A DNA stretch of 64,000 nt from Mycobacterium kiyosense (GTDB taxonomy: Bacteria; Actinomycetota; Actinomycetes; Mycobacteriales; Mycobacteriaceae), in assembly GCA_021654635.1 (NCBI GenBank), contig AP025179.1, positions 310,001 to 374,000 of the forward strand, given 5' to 3'. Under the pieces are notes generated by a model. It saw only the letters and a list, made by a program, of their open reading frames with translations, was not told the DNA's origin and made no database searches. Both the position numbers and the translations under genes were made by a program. Below, piece by piece: positions 44,402-53,472 of this stretch. How positions within the stretch are numbered: the stretch's first letter is position 1; each line of letters begins with the position of its first letter.

Positions 44402-46072
44402 ATGGCAGTCAAAGATCGACCCTGGCGGCGGCCCGGCGAATTCGCCTACGCTCGCGGCAGGATCAAGGCCGCTCTCCGGCCCCCAGTGACCGTGACACCG
44501 GCGCCCGCGGACCTGGTCAAGGATCACGACGTCGCGGTTCCGATGGCCGACGGTGTTCGCCTTCGGGTCAACGTCTACCGTCCGGCCGGTGACGGGCCGT
44601 TCCCGGTCATCCTGTCCGCGCACCCCTACAACAAGGACGCGCTGCCCAAGAAGACCCGCAACGGCTGGTCGGTCAACGTGCAGTACCGGGTGATGAATCA
44701 GCCCGAGCCGCTGAGCTTGTCCAGCGAAACCAATTGGGAGGCGCCCGATCCGGTCTGGTGGACGCAGCACGGATACGCCGTGATCAATGCGGACACCCGG
44801 GGCGCGGGCAGCTCCGAGGGCGTGGGGTCGCTGTTCTCCGACCAGGAGGCCGACGACAACTACCAGCTGATCGAGTGGGCCGCATGTCAACCCTGGTGCA
44901 CCGGCAGCGTGGGCATGCTGGGGGTGTCCTACCTTGCCATGTCGCAATACAAGGTGGCGGCGCTGAATCCGCCGAGCCTGAAGGCGATCTGCCCGTGGGA
45001 GGGGTTCGCCGACGCCTACCGGGACTTGATGACGCCCGGGGGTATCCCGGAGAATGGCTTCTCGCGAATCTGGCAGACCGTCACCAAGCGTCGGGCTCGG
45101 TTGAGCACCGATTTCGGTAAGCAGCGCCCACAGCACCCCCTGCGCGACGAGTGGTGGTCGTCCATCACACCCGACCTCCCGAAGATCACCGTCCCGATGC
45201 TGGTGTGCACCAGCTTTTCCGATAGCAACCTGCACAGCCGCGGATCGATGCGCGCCTTCCAAGAGGCTGGGTCCGCTGATCGCTTTGCCTACACGCACCG
45301 CGGGGCGAAATGGGCCGTCTTCTATGGCGAGGACGCGAAGCGAACCCAGCTCGCGTTCTTCGACCGCTACCTGCGCGGACTCGACGTGCCCGAGCCGCCG
45401 CGCGTGCGGCTGGAAGTACGCGAGAACCGGACGGACGTGGTCGCGGTGCGCAGCGAAAGCGAGTGGCCGCTCGCCCGCACGCAGTGGCAAGACTTGCACC
45501 TCGGCGACGGAGGTGCGCTATCCGAAATCGTTGCCCCCAAGGGCAATGCGACCTTCAGGGCTCGTCGCGGCGCAGTGGCCTTTACCCATGTGTTCTCCGA
45601 GGACACCGAGATAACCGGGCCGATGAGCCTGCAGCTGTGGGTATCGGCGCACGGCGCACCCGAGGCCGATGTCTTTGTCGGAGTGGAGAAATGGATCGGT
45701 TCGCGCTACGTTCCCTTCGAGGGCTCCTACGGCTATGGCCGCGACCGTGTCGCGTCGGGCCAGCTGCGGCTCTCGCTGCGCGAACCCGACGCGGCGGCGA
45801 GCCACCCGTATGAACCCGAGCACACGTTCCGCACCCGCATGCCGCTACAAGCCGACGACGTTGTGGCGGTGCAGATTCCGTTGTCAGCGTCGGCGACATT
45901 GTTCCGTGCCGGAGAGTCGCTGCGGTTGGTCATCGCCGGTCGCTACCCCCAACCGCGGAATCCATGGTTCGGGCACTTCCCGGCGCACTACCGGTCGAAC
46001 CACCGTGGCAGGATCAGCATCCACTGGGGCGGCGAGCGTCAGTCGCTGCTCCGAATTCCGGTTGTCCGCTAA
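44402..46072 (+). CDS. CocE/NonD-type alpha/beta hydrolase (X-Pro dipeptidyl-peptidase family)
   Basis: A 556-residue hydrolase. PMADGVRLRVNVYRPAGDGPFPVILSAHPYNK opens the catalytic domain. ADTRGAGSSEG and GSVGMLGVSYLAMSQYKVAAL hold the oxyanion region and nucleophile Ser. A C-terminal jelly-roll domain starts near the ITGPMSLQLWVSA segment. Members cut esters, amides or cephalosporin-like substrates. ATG at 44402 has AGAGG nearby and is preferred over ATG 44384; the frame continues far upstream across the TetR gene, but that part is not coding. Its stop overlaps the DUF1214 gene by four bases. Confidence 0.88.
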   Translation: MAVKDRPWRRPGEFAYARGRIKAALRPPVTVTPAPADLVKDHDVAVPMADGVRLRVNVYRPAGDGPFPVILSAHPYNKDALPKKTRNGWSVNVQYRVMNQPEPLSLSSETNWEAPDPVWWTQHGYAVINADTRGAGSSEGVGSLFSDQEADDNYQLIEWAACQPWCTGSVGMLGVSYLAMSQYKVAALNPPSLKAICPWEGFADAYRDLMTPGGIPENGFSRIWQTVTKRRARLSTDFGKQRPQHPLRDEWWSSITPDLPKITVPMLVCTSFSDSNLHSRGSMRAFQEAGSADRFAYTHRGAKWAVFYGEDAKRTQLAFFDRYLRGLDVPEPPRVRLEVRENRTDVVAVRSESEWPLARTQWQDLHLGDGGALSEIVAPKGNATFRARRGAVAFTHVFSEDTEITGPMSLQLWVSAHGAPEADVFVGVEKWIGSRYVPFEGSYGYGRDRVASGQLRLSLREPDAAASHPYEPEHTFRTRMPLQADDVVAVQIPLSASATLFRAGESLRLVIAGRYPQPRNPWFGHFPAHYRSNHRGRISIHWGGERQSLLRIPVVR

Positions 46073-47181
46073 GACACGTCGGTCGGCGCGTCGATCGCCT
46101 TCACGAATTGCACCGCCGGCCGCTCCGGCACGCCATCGGCGAGGAACCATCGGAAGGCCAGGTTGCCCTGCGGGTAGCCCAGGGTCGTCAGCGAATTCGG
46201 GTGTGCAGTGCGCTCTTTGGCCAACACGACGGTCACCGAGCCGTCGGCGTTGGGTATCGCACTGTGGCAGTTGATCGAACAGCGAATGTCGGGTCCCTCC
46301 GACGCGCCGTAGGTGGCCATGAACTGGTTCCACACCACCAGATTCCAGAACCGGCACGCCGGCGGCCGGTGCGTGATCACCAGGGCCTCGTCGTCCTGGA
46401 GCACGAAACTGCCGTAGGCATAACACGCGTCGCGCGCCGACCAGCCGAAGTTGGCGTCGGGAACCTGGTAGGGATCGGCGAATTCATTTGCCGTGTAAGC
46501 CACTTCGTGCCCCAGCGCATGCTGGTCCTCAGCGCGGGTTCCCACCGCCAGCGGCACGATCGCGAACATGGTGCGCAGCCACGTGGTCACCGCCCGCAGC
46601 CGTTGCGCCGTCTCGGCGTCACCGTGCCGGATCGGGTCGGGATCGTCGAGCGCCGCGATGTTCCAGGTGACGGGGCGGCCGGTCGACGGGTCGGCCTGGT
46701 AGTCCCGCGTCATCAGTACCGCCGCGTCGGGTGTCGGCGGGAACTCGAAGCTGAAGTTGCCGTCGGCGTCGACGTCGAGGTCGGTGTCGCGGACGATCGA
46801 GACGACCCGGTCCGACCAGGCGCCGGGCGAGGGTTCGTTGTAGGCGGTCAGCGAGAAATACACGCTGTCACCCTTGTTGCCGCTGACCCGGTAGCGCCGT
46901 TGCGGATCGACCGGGCAGCAGTAGTAGTAGGCGTCGGTGTTGTCACCGCCCCAGCGGCGGTCGCGGCGGAACGGCGTGTTGACGGCGAAGAACTGCGGGC
47001 GGCCGGGTTCGGTGAACAAGTAGGTGTCCAGCGCGACGCCCAGCGTGGTGGCCAGCATGCGGTAGCCGTCGGCGATATGGCGGTCGTCGGTGACCGCCTT
47101 GTCGCCCTCGAGGAATCCGCGGTCCAGATCGCCGAGGGTGGCCAGCAGCTCTTTCCACGCCGTGGTGGATTCGTGTGTCAT
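46069..47181 (-). CDS. DUF1214-domain protein
   Basis: A 370-residue protein. The central part (GDSVYFSLTAYNEPSPGAW; VVSIVRDTDLDVDADGNFSF) and the C-terminal DUF1214 segment (FWNLVVWNQFMATYG; SINCHSAIPNADGSVTVVLAKE; GNLAFRWFLADG) are typical. No signal peptide, so it appears cytosolic, unlike DUF1254/1214 secreted relatives. Function unknown; often found near lipid or steroid catabolic genes. Overlaps its TetR neighbour upstream by four bases and is probably transcribed with it. Confidence 0.82.
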   Translation of the reverse strand: MTHESTTAWKELLATLGDLDRGFLEGDKAVTDDRHIADGYRMLATTLGVALDTYLFTEPGRPQFFAVNTPFRRDRRWGGDNTDAYYYCCPVDPQRRYRVSGNKGDSVYFSLTAYNEPSPGAWSDRVVSIVRDTDLDVDADGNFSFEFPPTPDAAVLMTRDYQADPSTGRPVTWNIAALDDPDPIRHGDAETAQRLRAVTTWLRTMFAIVPLAVGTRAEDQHALGHEVAYTANEFADPYQVPDANFGWSARDACYAYGSFVLQDDEALVITHRPPACRFWNLVVWNQFMATYGASEGPDIRCSINCHSAIPNADGSVTVVLAKERTAHPNSLTTLGYPQGNLAFRWFLADGVPERPAVQFVKAIDAPTDVS

Positions 47182-47753
47182 GTGCCGATTCCTTTCAGGA
47201 GCAATGTGGTGGTGCGATCGACCCAGGCGTCGTCGAGTTCGCTGATGCGGGTGAGTAGGGCGATCAACGTCAGACCGGCGATCGCCTCGGCCAGGTCGGT
47301 AGCCGACACGTCGGGGCGCACCTCGCCACGGGCGGCGGCGCTGTGCAGCCGCTCGGCCAGCCCGCCGGCGAAGAGGCCGGCGAATCGTTCCAGCAGCGCC
47401 GCATGCAATGTCGGGTCGGCGGCCATCTCGGCGATCAGGCCGGGCAGCGCCGCCGTGGCCGCCGGGGTGGTCAGTACGGCCGTGGTACGCCGCACCATCT
47501 CGCGCAGATCATCGGAAAGCGTTCCGGTGTGCGGGATTTCGGTGGCAACGCCGATCGGGAACACCGCCTCGTGCACCAGGTGCGCCTTACTGGGCCAGCG
47601 ACGGTAAATCGCGGGCTTGCTGGTGCCGGCACGCTCGGCGATCGCCGAGACCAGCAGGCCGGGGTAACCGGTCTCGGCGAGCAGTTCGACCGTGGCGTTG
47701 AGCACCGCCGCGTCGATGCGCGGATCGCGGGGCCGACCCAGATCTAGAACCAT
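47178..47753 (-). CDS. TetR-family regulator, divergent from sulfotransferase
   Basis: A 191-residue regulator: AAVLNATVELLAETGYPGLLVSAIAERAGTSKPAIYRRWPSKAHLV, with the TetR_C-type domain of AcrR relatives following. ATG at 47753 (MVLDLGRPRDPRID) is chosen because the frame upstream runs into the neighbouring gene. Only 28 bp separate it from the divergent sulfotransferase start. TTAC-N10-GTAA (47753-47770) overlaps its start codon and could be an operator. Confidence 0.86.
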   Translation of the reverse strand: MVLDLGRPRDPRIDAAVLNATVELLAETGYPGLLVSAIAERAGTSKPAIYRRWPSKAHLVHEAVFPIGVATEIPHTGTLSDDLREMVRRTTAVLTTPAATAALPGLIAEMAADPTLHAALLERFAGLFAGGLAERLHSAAARGEVRPDVSATDLAEAIAGLTLIALLTRISELDDAWVDRTTTLLLKGIGT

Positions 47754-47781
47754 TACGAAACCCACGGTAACATAAGTCGCC

Positions 47782-49008
47782 GTGACCCGCCTCGACGATC
47801 TGGAGCAGCCCCGGTTCAGCGCCGAGGCACAGCCGATCCTGGACATGATGGCCGGCATGGCCGCGAACTGTCCGCTGGATTCCGCCGCCCTGCACGCCCA
47901 AGCCAGCGCCGACACCGGCCTGTCCGACTTCGGCGCCGACGACTACCGCGAACGACTGGACGTCTACCTCGCCGCCCTGCGGGAGATCGACGGCCTGCAC
48001 GACGCCGGGGTGGTCAACTTCTACGGCCAGCTGCTGCAGCTGCTCAAGAACCGGTTGCTGCTGACCGACCTGATGCGCCGGCACCCCGAGATCGACGACA
48101 TCGAGCTGCACTCCCCGGTGGTCATCGCCGGCCTGCCGCGCACCGGCACCACCCACCTGCACAACCTGCTGGCGGCGGCGCCCACCTTTCGCACCATGCC
48201 GTACTGGGAGAGCAACGAGCCGTTTCCGTTGCCGTCCGAGGCCGGGGTCGAGCCCGATCCGCGGCGGGCCCGCATGGATGTCGCGGTCAGCGTGATCAAC
48301 CTGGTGATGCCGCATTTCGCGCTGATGCACGAGATGACCACCGACCACGTGCACGAAGAGATCCAGCTGCTGGCCAACGACTTCTCCACCATGCTGTTCG
48401 AGACGCTGGGCCACGTGCCGCGCTGGCGGGACTACTACCAGAGCCACGACCAGACCCCGCATTACGAGTACCTGGCGCGCCAACTCAAGGCAATGCAGTT
48501 CCTGCGCGGCGGCCGGCGCTGGCTGCTCAAGTCTCCCCAACATCTCGAGCAGGTGCCGGTGCTCGATCGCGTATTCCCGGACAGCATCGTCGTTTTCACC
48601 CACCGCGACCCGGTGCCGGTGGCGCTGTCGATGATCGCCATGATCACCTACTCGGCGCGCATGCACCGCTCGCCGGTGCCGGTGCGGCAGATCGCGGACT
48701 ACTGGATCGACCGCCTCGAGGCGATGCTGGGCGCGCTGGTCCGCGACCGCGACACGATCGGTCACGACCGGTCCATCGACATCCGGTTCGACACCTTCAT
48801 GGCCGACGAACTCGGTGTCGCCAAACGGGTATACGCGCTGGCCGACGAGCCGTTCGACGACGACGTGCGCAGCGCCGTCGGTGCCTACCTGGCCGGCCAC
48901 GAGCGGGGCCGGCTGGGCAGCGTCGAGACCTCCTGCGAGATGTTCGGGCTGGACGAAGAAGAACTGCGGGAGCGCTTTGCTCCCTACGTTGAGCGATTCC
49001 TGACCTGA
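47782..49008 (+). CDS. Sulfotransferase-family protein
   Basis: A 408-residue PAPS-dependent sulfotransferase-like protein. The 5'-phosphosulfate loop is GLPRTGTTHLHNLLAAA. RRWLLKSPQHLEQVPVLDRVFPDSIVVFTHRDPVPV is the 3'-phosphate-binding block. This subgroup is expanded in mycobacteria and acts on lipids or sugars. GTG start at 47782. Upstream of ephF with a 18-bp gap, so the two may be co-transcribed. Confidence 0.87.
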   Translation: MTRLDDLEQPRFSAEAQPILDMMAGMAANCPLDSAALHAQASADTGLSDFGADDYRERLDVYLAALREIDGLHDAGVVNFYGQLLQLLKNRLLLTDLMRRHPEIDDIELHSPVVIAGLPRTGTTHLHNLLAAAPTFRTMPYWESNEPFPLPSEAGVEPDPRRARMDVAVSVINLVMPHFALMHEMTTDHVHEEIQLLANDFSTMLFETLGHVPRWRDYYQSHDQTPHYEYLARQLKAMQFLRGGRRWLLKSPQHLEQVPVLDRVFPDSIVVFTHRDPVPVALSMIAMITYSARMHRSPVPVRQIADYWIDRLEAMLGALVRDRDTIGHDRSIDIRFDTFMADELGVAKRVYALADEPFDDDVRSAVGAYLAGHERGRLGSVETSCEMFGLDEEELRERFAPYVERFLT

Positions 49009-49026
49009 GGACTAGGTTTGTCCAGC

Positions 49027-49911
49027 ATGGTCACCATGCCCGAACTCGACGGCGTCGAACACCGCTACGTGGATCTCGGTGGCGGGGTCACCATCCATGT
49101 TGCCGACGCCGGTCCCGCCGACGGCCCGGCAGTGATGCTGGTGCACGGCTTTCCGCAGAACTGGTGGGAGTGGCACGCGCTGATCGGACCCCTGGCCGCC
49201 GACGGCTACCGTGTGCTCTGCCCCGACCTGCGCGGTGCCGGCTGGAGTTCGGCGCCGAACTCGCAGTACCTCAAGAGCGAGATGGCCGACGACCTGGCCG
49301 GCGTGCTGGACGCGTTGGGCATCGACAAGGTCAAGCTCGTCGCGCACGACTGGGGCGGACCTGTCGCGTTCATCATGATGCTGCGCCACCCGGAGAAGGT
49401 GACCGGGTTTTTCGGCTGCAACACGGCGGCGCCCTTCGTCAAACGCGATCTCGCGGCGCTGGGCAAGATCTGGCGGTTCTGGTATCAAATTCCAATGTCG
49501 TTGCCGCGGATTGGCCCGCGGCTGGTCAGCAGGCCCGGCTCGCTGTTTCTGCGCATCCTCGGGTCGTGGGTGGGCGGCGGCTATACGTTGCCCGACGACG
49601 AGGTGCAGATGTACAGCGAGTGCATGAACCAGCCCGGCCACGCCGAGGCCGGATCCCGTTGGTACCGCTCGTTTCAGACCAAGGAGTTGCTGCGCTGGTT
49701 GCGCGGCGAATACAGCGACGCCCGCGTCGACGTCCCGGTTCGCTGGCTGACCGGCACCGAGGATCCGGTGATGACCCCAGACGGCACCGACGGATATGAG
49801 GATCACATCAGCGATTTCGAGGTCGAGCTGGTTCCCGGTGTCGGTCATTGGATCGTCGATCAGCGGCCGGATCTGGTGCTGGACCGGGTCCGCGCGTTCC
49901 TGCTGCTCTAA
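49027..49911 (+). CDS. ephF: Epoxide hydrolase EphF (Rv0134)
   Basis: A 294-residue alpha/beta hydrolase. HGFPQNWWEWHALIGPL carries the HGxP oxyanion motif. LVAHDWGGPVAFIMML has the nucleophile Asp, and VGHWIVDQRPDLVLD the catalytic His. Cap-domain residues GGGYTLPDDEVQMY fit epoxide hydrolases. ATG at 49027 (MVTMPELDGVEHRYVD) matches the M. tuberculosis start; TTG at 49018 is an alternative. Overlaps the convergent dehydrogenase gene by four bases. Confidence 0.92.
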   Translation: MVTMPELDGVEHRYVDLGGGVTIHVADAGPADGPAVMLVHGFPQNWWEWHALIGPLAADGYRVLCPDLRGAGWSSAPNSQYLKSEMADDLAGVLDALGIDKVKLVAHDWGGPVAFIMMLRHPEKVTGFFGCNTAAPFVKRDLAALGKIWRFWYQIPMSLPRIGPRLVSRPGSLFLRILGSWVGGGYTLPDDEVQMYSECMNQPGHAEAGSRWYRSFQTKELLRWLRGEYSDARVDVPVRWLTGTEDPVMTPDGTDGYEDHISDFEVELVPGVGHWIVDQRPDLVLDRVRAFLLL

Positions 49912-50951
49912 GGGCGGACCAGGATCCGGATCGGGTTGCCGTCCTGACGCTCCAGCTTCTCGATGCCCTCATGAATGTCTTCGAGGGCTACCACTTCGCT
50001 GATGGAACGCGAAAGGTCAAGCCGCCCAAACGAAACCAGCTTGGCCAGGGTCTCGATGTCGACGTTCTGGTAGCCGAGGTGGCCCAGCACCTGTTTGCGG
50101 GTCAACCCGAACATGGCGGTCGGGCCGACGGTCGGTGACTCCGCACTCATGCCCACCCCGACCAGCCTGCCGCCGGCCGTCAGTGCGGCCAGCGCCTGCT
50201 CGAACGTGGCCTTGAGTCCGACGGCGTCGAACGCGACATCGAGCAACCGGCCGCCGGTGACCTCGGCGAGCTTGTCGGGCAGCGCGTCATCGCGGGTGTC
50301 GAACGCATAGTCCGCACCGATCTGCAGCGCCCGCTCCAATACCGCCGGGTTGATGTCCAGCGCGATCACCGGAACGGCCCCAACGAGTTTGGCGAGCTGG
50401 ACGATATGCGTGCCCACACCGCCGACACCCCACACCCCGACCGATTCCCCGACGGCGACCTTGCCGGTGCGCACCACGGCACCGAACGGGGTGGAGACCG
50501 CGTCGGCCAGGATCGCGGCCTGTTCCAACGGAACGTTGTCCGGGACGCGGGTCAGACCCGCCGCCTGGGCCAGCGTGTATTCGGCCCACGCGCCGTCATA
50601 AGCGAAGGCCATCAACTGAATTCGCAAACAGTTCACCACGTCGCCGCGACGGCAGTTGGGGCAGCGCTGGCAGGGGCGGCCGGCGGCCACCACCACCCGG
50701 TCGCCCTCGGCCCAGCCCGTCACCCCGGGGCCGAGCTCGGCGATGGTGCCGGACGCTTCGTGCCCCTGGGTGACCACCGGCGCCTGGGCGGGAAAGGTTC
50801 CGTTGATCAGACTTAAATCCGAGTGGCAGATGCCGCAGAACGCAACCTTGACCAGGACTTCGCCGGGGCCGGGCCGTGGGATCGGAACATCTTCGAGCGC
50901 AACGGTTTTGGTGCCAGCATAGAACCGCTCGGCGCGCATGGTGGGCGCCAT
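49908..50951 (-). CDS. Zinc-dependent alcohol dehydrogenase
   Basis: A 347-residue medium-chain dehydrogenase. Catalytic zinc ligands are in FCGICHSD and TQGHEASG. Structural zinc is held by RPCQRCPNCRRGDVVNC, with four Cys. NAD(P) binding is at VGVWGVGGVGTHIVQLA. Primary or aryl alcohols are usual substrates. It starts two bases after the Mop-like gene stop, so the two are one unit. Confidence 0.9.
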   Translation of the reverse strand: MAPTMRAERFYAGTKTVALEDVPIPRPGPGEVLVKVAFCGICHSDLSLINGTFPAQAPVVTQGHEASGTIAELGPGVTGWAEGDRVVVAAGRPCQRCPNCRRGDVVNCLRIQLMAFAYDGAWAEYTLAQAAGLTRVPDNVPLEQAAILADAVSTPFGAVVRTGKVAVGESVGVWGVGGVGTHIVQLAKLVGAVPVIALDINPAVLERALQIGADYAFDTRDDALPDKLAEVTGGRLLDVAFDAVGLKATFEQALAALTAGGRLVGVGMSAESPTVGPTAMFGLTRKQVLGHLGYQNVDIETLAKLVSFGRLDLSRSISEVVALEDIHEGIEKLERQDGNPIRILVRP

Positions 50952-50953
50952 GG

Positions 50954-51166
50954 CTATTCGACGCCGATCGTCACTTCGGTGGACTTGACGAACACCGTCG
51001 CGGGCTGCCCGACCCGCAGGCCGAGTTCGACCGCGGCATCCTTGGTGATCGAAGAGGTGACGACCTGTTCGCCGCCGTCGAGGCGGACCTTGACGATCGC
51101 CATCACGGTGCCCAGGTCGACTTCGGTGATGGTTCCCTTGAGCTGGTTGCGGGTGGATAGGCGCAT
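50954..51166 (-). CDS. TOBE/Mop-domain protein (molbindin-like)
   Basis: A 70-residue single TOBE (molybdenum-pterin-binding) domain: LSTRNQLKGTITEVDLGTVMAIVKVRLDG, SSITKDAAVELGL and VFVKSTEVTIGVE. Such molbindins assemble into oligomers that bind molybdate. Its place in front of an alcohol dehydrogenase and behind a TetR gene is not a typical molybdate-uptake context, so its partner is unclear. Confidence 0.88.
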   Translation of the reverse strand: MRLSTRNQLKGTITEVDLGTVMAIVKVRLDGGEQVVTSSITKDAAVELGLRVGQPATVFVKSTEVTIGVE

Positions 51167-51224
51167 AGTCGGGCTCCTCCGATGATCGATGATCGGGACC
51201 GGTCGAGCCTAACTCCCGGCCTGC

Positions 51225-51839
51225 TCAGTGCCGGGGGCCCAATAGGGCTATCGAGGCGTCCACAGCCGGCTCGACGATTTCCCTGGGTGGCCTGCCGTCC
51301 TCGACGGCGAGGGCGACGAGTTCGCGCAGGCCGCCGACCAGGATTACCGCCAGCGGTTCGGTGAGCGGCGGCAAACCCGCGCGCTGGAAACCCGGGCTGC
51401 CGCTGAGACCGACGAGCAGATTGGTCAGCAATTCCAGGCTCTGGCGCTGCACCGGCCGGGCGACCTCGCCCAGGTAGGTGAACTCGCGGATCCAGCTCAA
51501 CGTGATGGCGGGTCGGGACTCGATGTGACCGACGTAGCCTTCCACCGCCTGACGAATCTGGTGGTGCCAGTCGGCTTCGGGGTCGACTGCGGCCCGGATG
51601 TCTTGCGCCATCACCTGGATCTCGACTTGCAGCAGTTCCAGGAAGCACTGCTCCTTGCTCGGGAACTGGTCGTAGAAGGTGCGCTTGGAGGTGCGCGCGT
51701 GGCGCACGATGTCGGCCACGGTGGTGGCGCGATATCCGCGCTCCCCGATCGATGCCGCCAGGCCGTCGAGCAGTCGGAGCCTAAATGGGTCGGCGACGGT
51801 GCCGTCGGCCAGATCGGCACTGCCAGCCGCGACGGTCAC
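51225..51839 (-). CDS. TetR regulator (Rv0135c), divergent from cyp138
   Basis: A 204-residue regulator: LLDGLAASIGERGYRATTVADIVRHARTSKRTFYDQFPSKEQCFLELL, then a helical ligand domain. As in M. tuberculosis, it is divergent from cyp138. The 110-bp gap contains several GGTAC half-sites that are good operator candidates. Likely represses cyp138 and itself. Confidence 0.88.
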   Translation of the reverse strand: MTVAAGSADLADGTVADPFRLRLLDGLAASIGERGYRATTVADIVRHARTSKRTFYDQFPSKEQCFLELLQVEIQVMAQDIRAAVDPEADWHHQIRQAVEGYVGHIESRPAITLSWIREFTYLGEVARPVQRQSLELLTNLLVGLSGSPGFQRAGLPPLTEPLAVILVGGLRELVALAVEDGRPPREIVEPAVDASIALLGPRH

Positions 51840-51860
51840 CGGCGCCCCTTCTTGTCAGGT

Positions 51861-51914
51861 TTGGTACCACAGAGTACCGTACCTGCAATGCCCCGTGGTA
51901 CGCCGTGGTACCAC
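51861..51914. promoter_or_regulatory. GGTAC half-site cluster between Rv0135c and cyp138
   Basis: The gap contains TGGTACCA (51862-51869), GTAC-C-GTAC near 51874, GTGGTAC (51895-51901) and the perfect 10-bp palindrome GTGGTACCAC (51905-51914). Four GGTAC/GTACC elements within 54 bp is a strong excess. The arrangement suits cooperative TetR binding over both promoters. Confidence 0.6.
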
Positions 51915-51949
51915 CGATGGATTCGGGCGGATTGGGAGCGCAGACACTA

Positions 51950-53292
51950 ATGAGCACCGAAGCTGTGAGCGGCGTGGCAACCGCCCCCCGCCGTGGCGGA
52001 CCTCCGGCTGCCCCCGGCGGTCCGGGGGCCAAAGCTGTTGCAGGGCATCGGTTTCACCTTTCCGCGCCGTTGGTTCATGGAGCGCATGACACAGCGGCAC
52101 GGCCCGGTCTTCATGGTGCGGATTCCGGTCTTCGGGAACGTGGTGGTGGTCGCCGACCCGCAGCTGGCCAAGCAGCTGTTCACCACCAGCCCCGAGGAGC
52201 TGGGCAACATCCAGCCCAACTTTGAGCCGACTGTTCGGGTCGGGCTCGGTCTTCGCCCTCGACCGCGACGACCACCGTCGCCGCCGCCGCCTGCTGGCAC
52301 CGCCCTTCCACGGCAAGGCGATGAAGAACTACGAGGCCGTCATCGAAGAGGAGACGTTGCGCGAGACGGCCAACTGGCCCGAAGGCCGGCCGTTCGAGAC
52401 GCTGCCCTCGATGAACCGCATCACGCTCAACGCGATCCTGCGCGCGATTTTCGGCGCCGACGGAGCCGAACTCGACGAGCTGCGCCGCATCATCCCGCCC
52501 TGGGTCACCCTCGGTTCGAAGATGGCGCTGATGCCCCAGACCAAACGTAGCTACGGCCGTTTCAGCCCGTGGGGCCGGATGGCACGGTGGCGGCGACTGT
52601 ACGACGATGTCATCGACAAGCTGATCGCTGACGAGCGCGCCGATCCGAACTTCGCCGACCGCACCGATGTGCTGGCATTGCTGCTGCGCAGCACGTACGA
52701 CGACGGTACGGTCATGTCCCGCAAGGACATCGGGGACGAGCTGCTCACCCTGCTGGCCGCCGGTCACGAAACCACGGCGTCGACGTTGGCGTGGGCGTTC
52801 GAGCGGCTGACCCGGCACCCCGAGGTGTTGGCGGCGCTGGTCGCGGAGGCCGACGAGGGCGGCAGCGAGCTACGCCAGGCGACCATCTGGGAAGTCCAGC
52901 GGGTCGGCAACGTCATCGACTTCGCCGCCCGCAACGTCAACGTCCCGGTGTATCGGCTCGGCGAATGGACCATCCCGCAGGGGTATTCGGTTATGACGTG
53001 CATATCGCAGATCCACAAGAACCCGGCAGCGTTTCCCGACCCGGAGCGCTTCGACCCGCGCCGATTCATCGAGTCCAAGCCGTCGTCGTTCGCGTGGATA
53101 CCGTTCGGCGGCGGCACCCGTCGCTGCGTGGGGGCTGCGTTCGCCAATATGGAGATGGACGTGGTGCTGCGAACCGTGCTGCGCGACTTCACCTTTGAAA
53201 TCACAGACGCACCGGGTGAACGACCGTACAACCGTGGCGTCGCGTTCGTGCCGAAGAAGGGCGGCCGCGTCGTCGTGCACCGCCGCCGCTGA
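51950..53292 (+). pseudogene. cyp138: Cytochrome P450 CYP138 (Rv0136), frameshifted
   Basis: A P450 gene with almost full conservation but in three frames. ATG 51950 opens MSTEAVSGVATAP, and a shift in the C6 run (51984-51989) leads to LRLPPAVRGPKLLQGIGF. A shift at TTT (52221-52223) leads to SRLFGSGSVFALDRDDHRRRRRLLAPPFHGK. The rest is intact: the I-helix LLAAGHETTASTLAWAFE, the ExxR-containing region, and the heme-binding FGGGTRRCVGAAFA with its Cys ligand. A GTG at 51993 would avoid the first shift. The conserved downstream frame alone could start near 52222 but would lack the N-terminal fifth. Single-base errors in short runs are likely. Confidence 0.8.
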
Positions 53293-53299
53293 GTCCTTC

Positions 53300-53430
53300 G
53301 CGTGTGCGGCTACGGCATCGAGCGTGTATTCAGGGCTTTGCGCGTGAAGCTATGGCGTCGAAAGTGTATGTGGGGCGGGAAAATCGCTGAATTCTCGCCG
53401 CAGCTTCACTCGTAACGCCACAGCTGCACA
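53300..53430. repeat. Imperfect 40-bp direct repeats plus inverted third copy
   Basis: GTGTGCGGCTACGGCATCGA (from about 53301) recurs about 40 bp later as GTGAAGCTATGGCGTCGA, each followed by a GTGTAT. A third, inverted copy lies at 53398-53430; its complement reads GTGTGCAGCTGTGGCGTTACG. The element sits between the convergent cyp138 and msrA genes, so the inverted copy can pair with the direct ones into a long hairpin. Similar motifs recur, as I recall, in intergenic DNA of several mycobacteria. Confidence 0.5.
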
Positions 53431-53472
53431 CCCAAGTCCGTCAGTTCACGCTGGATCTCGGGAAGACAGCGC

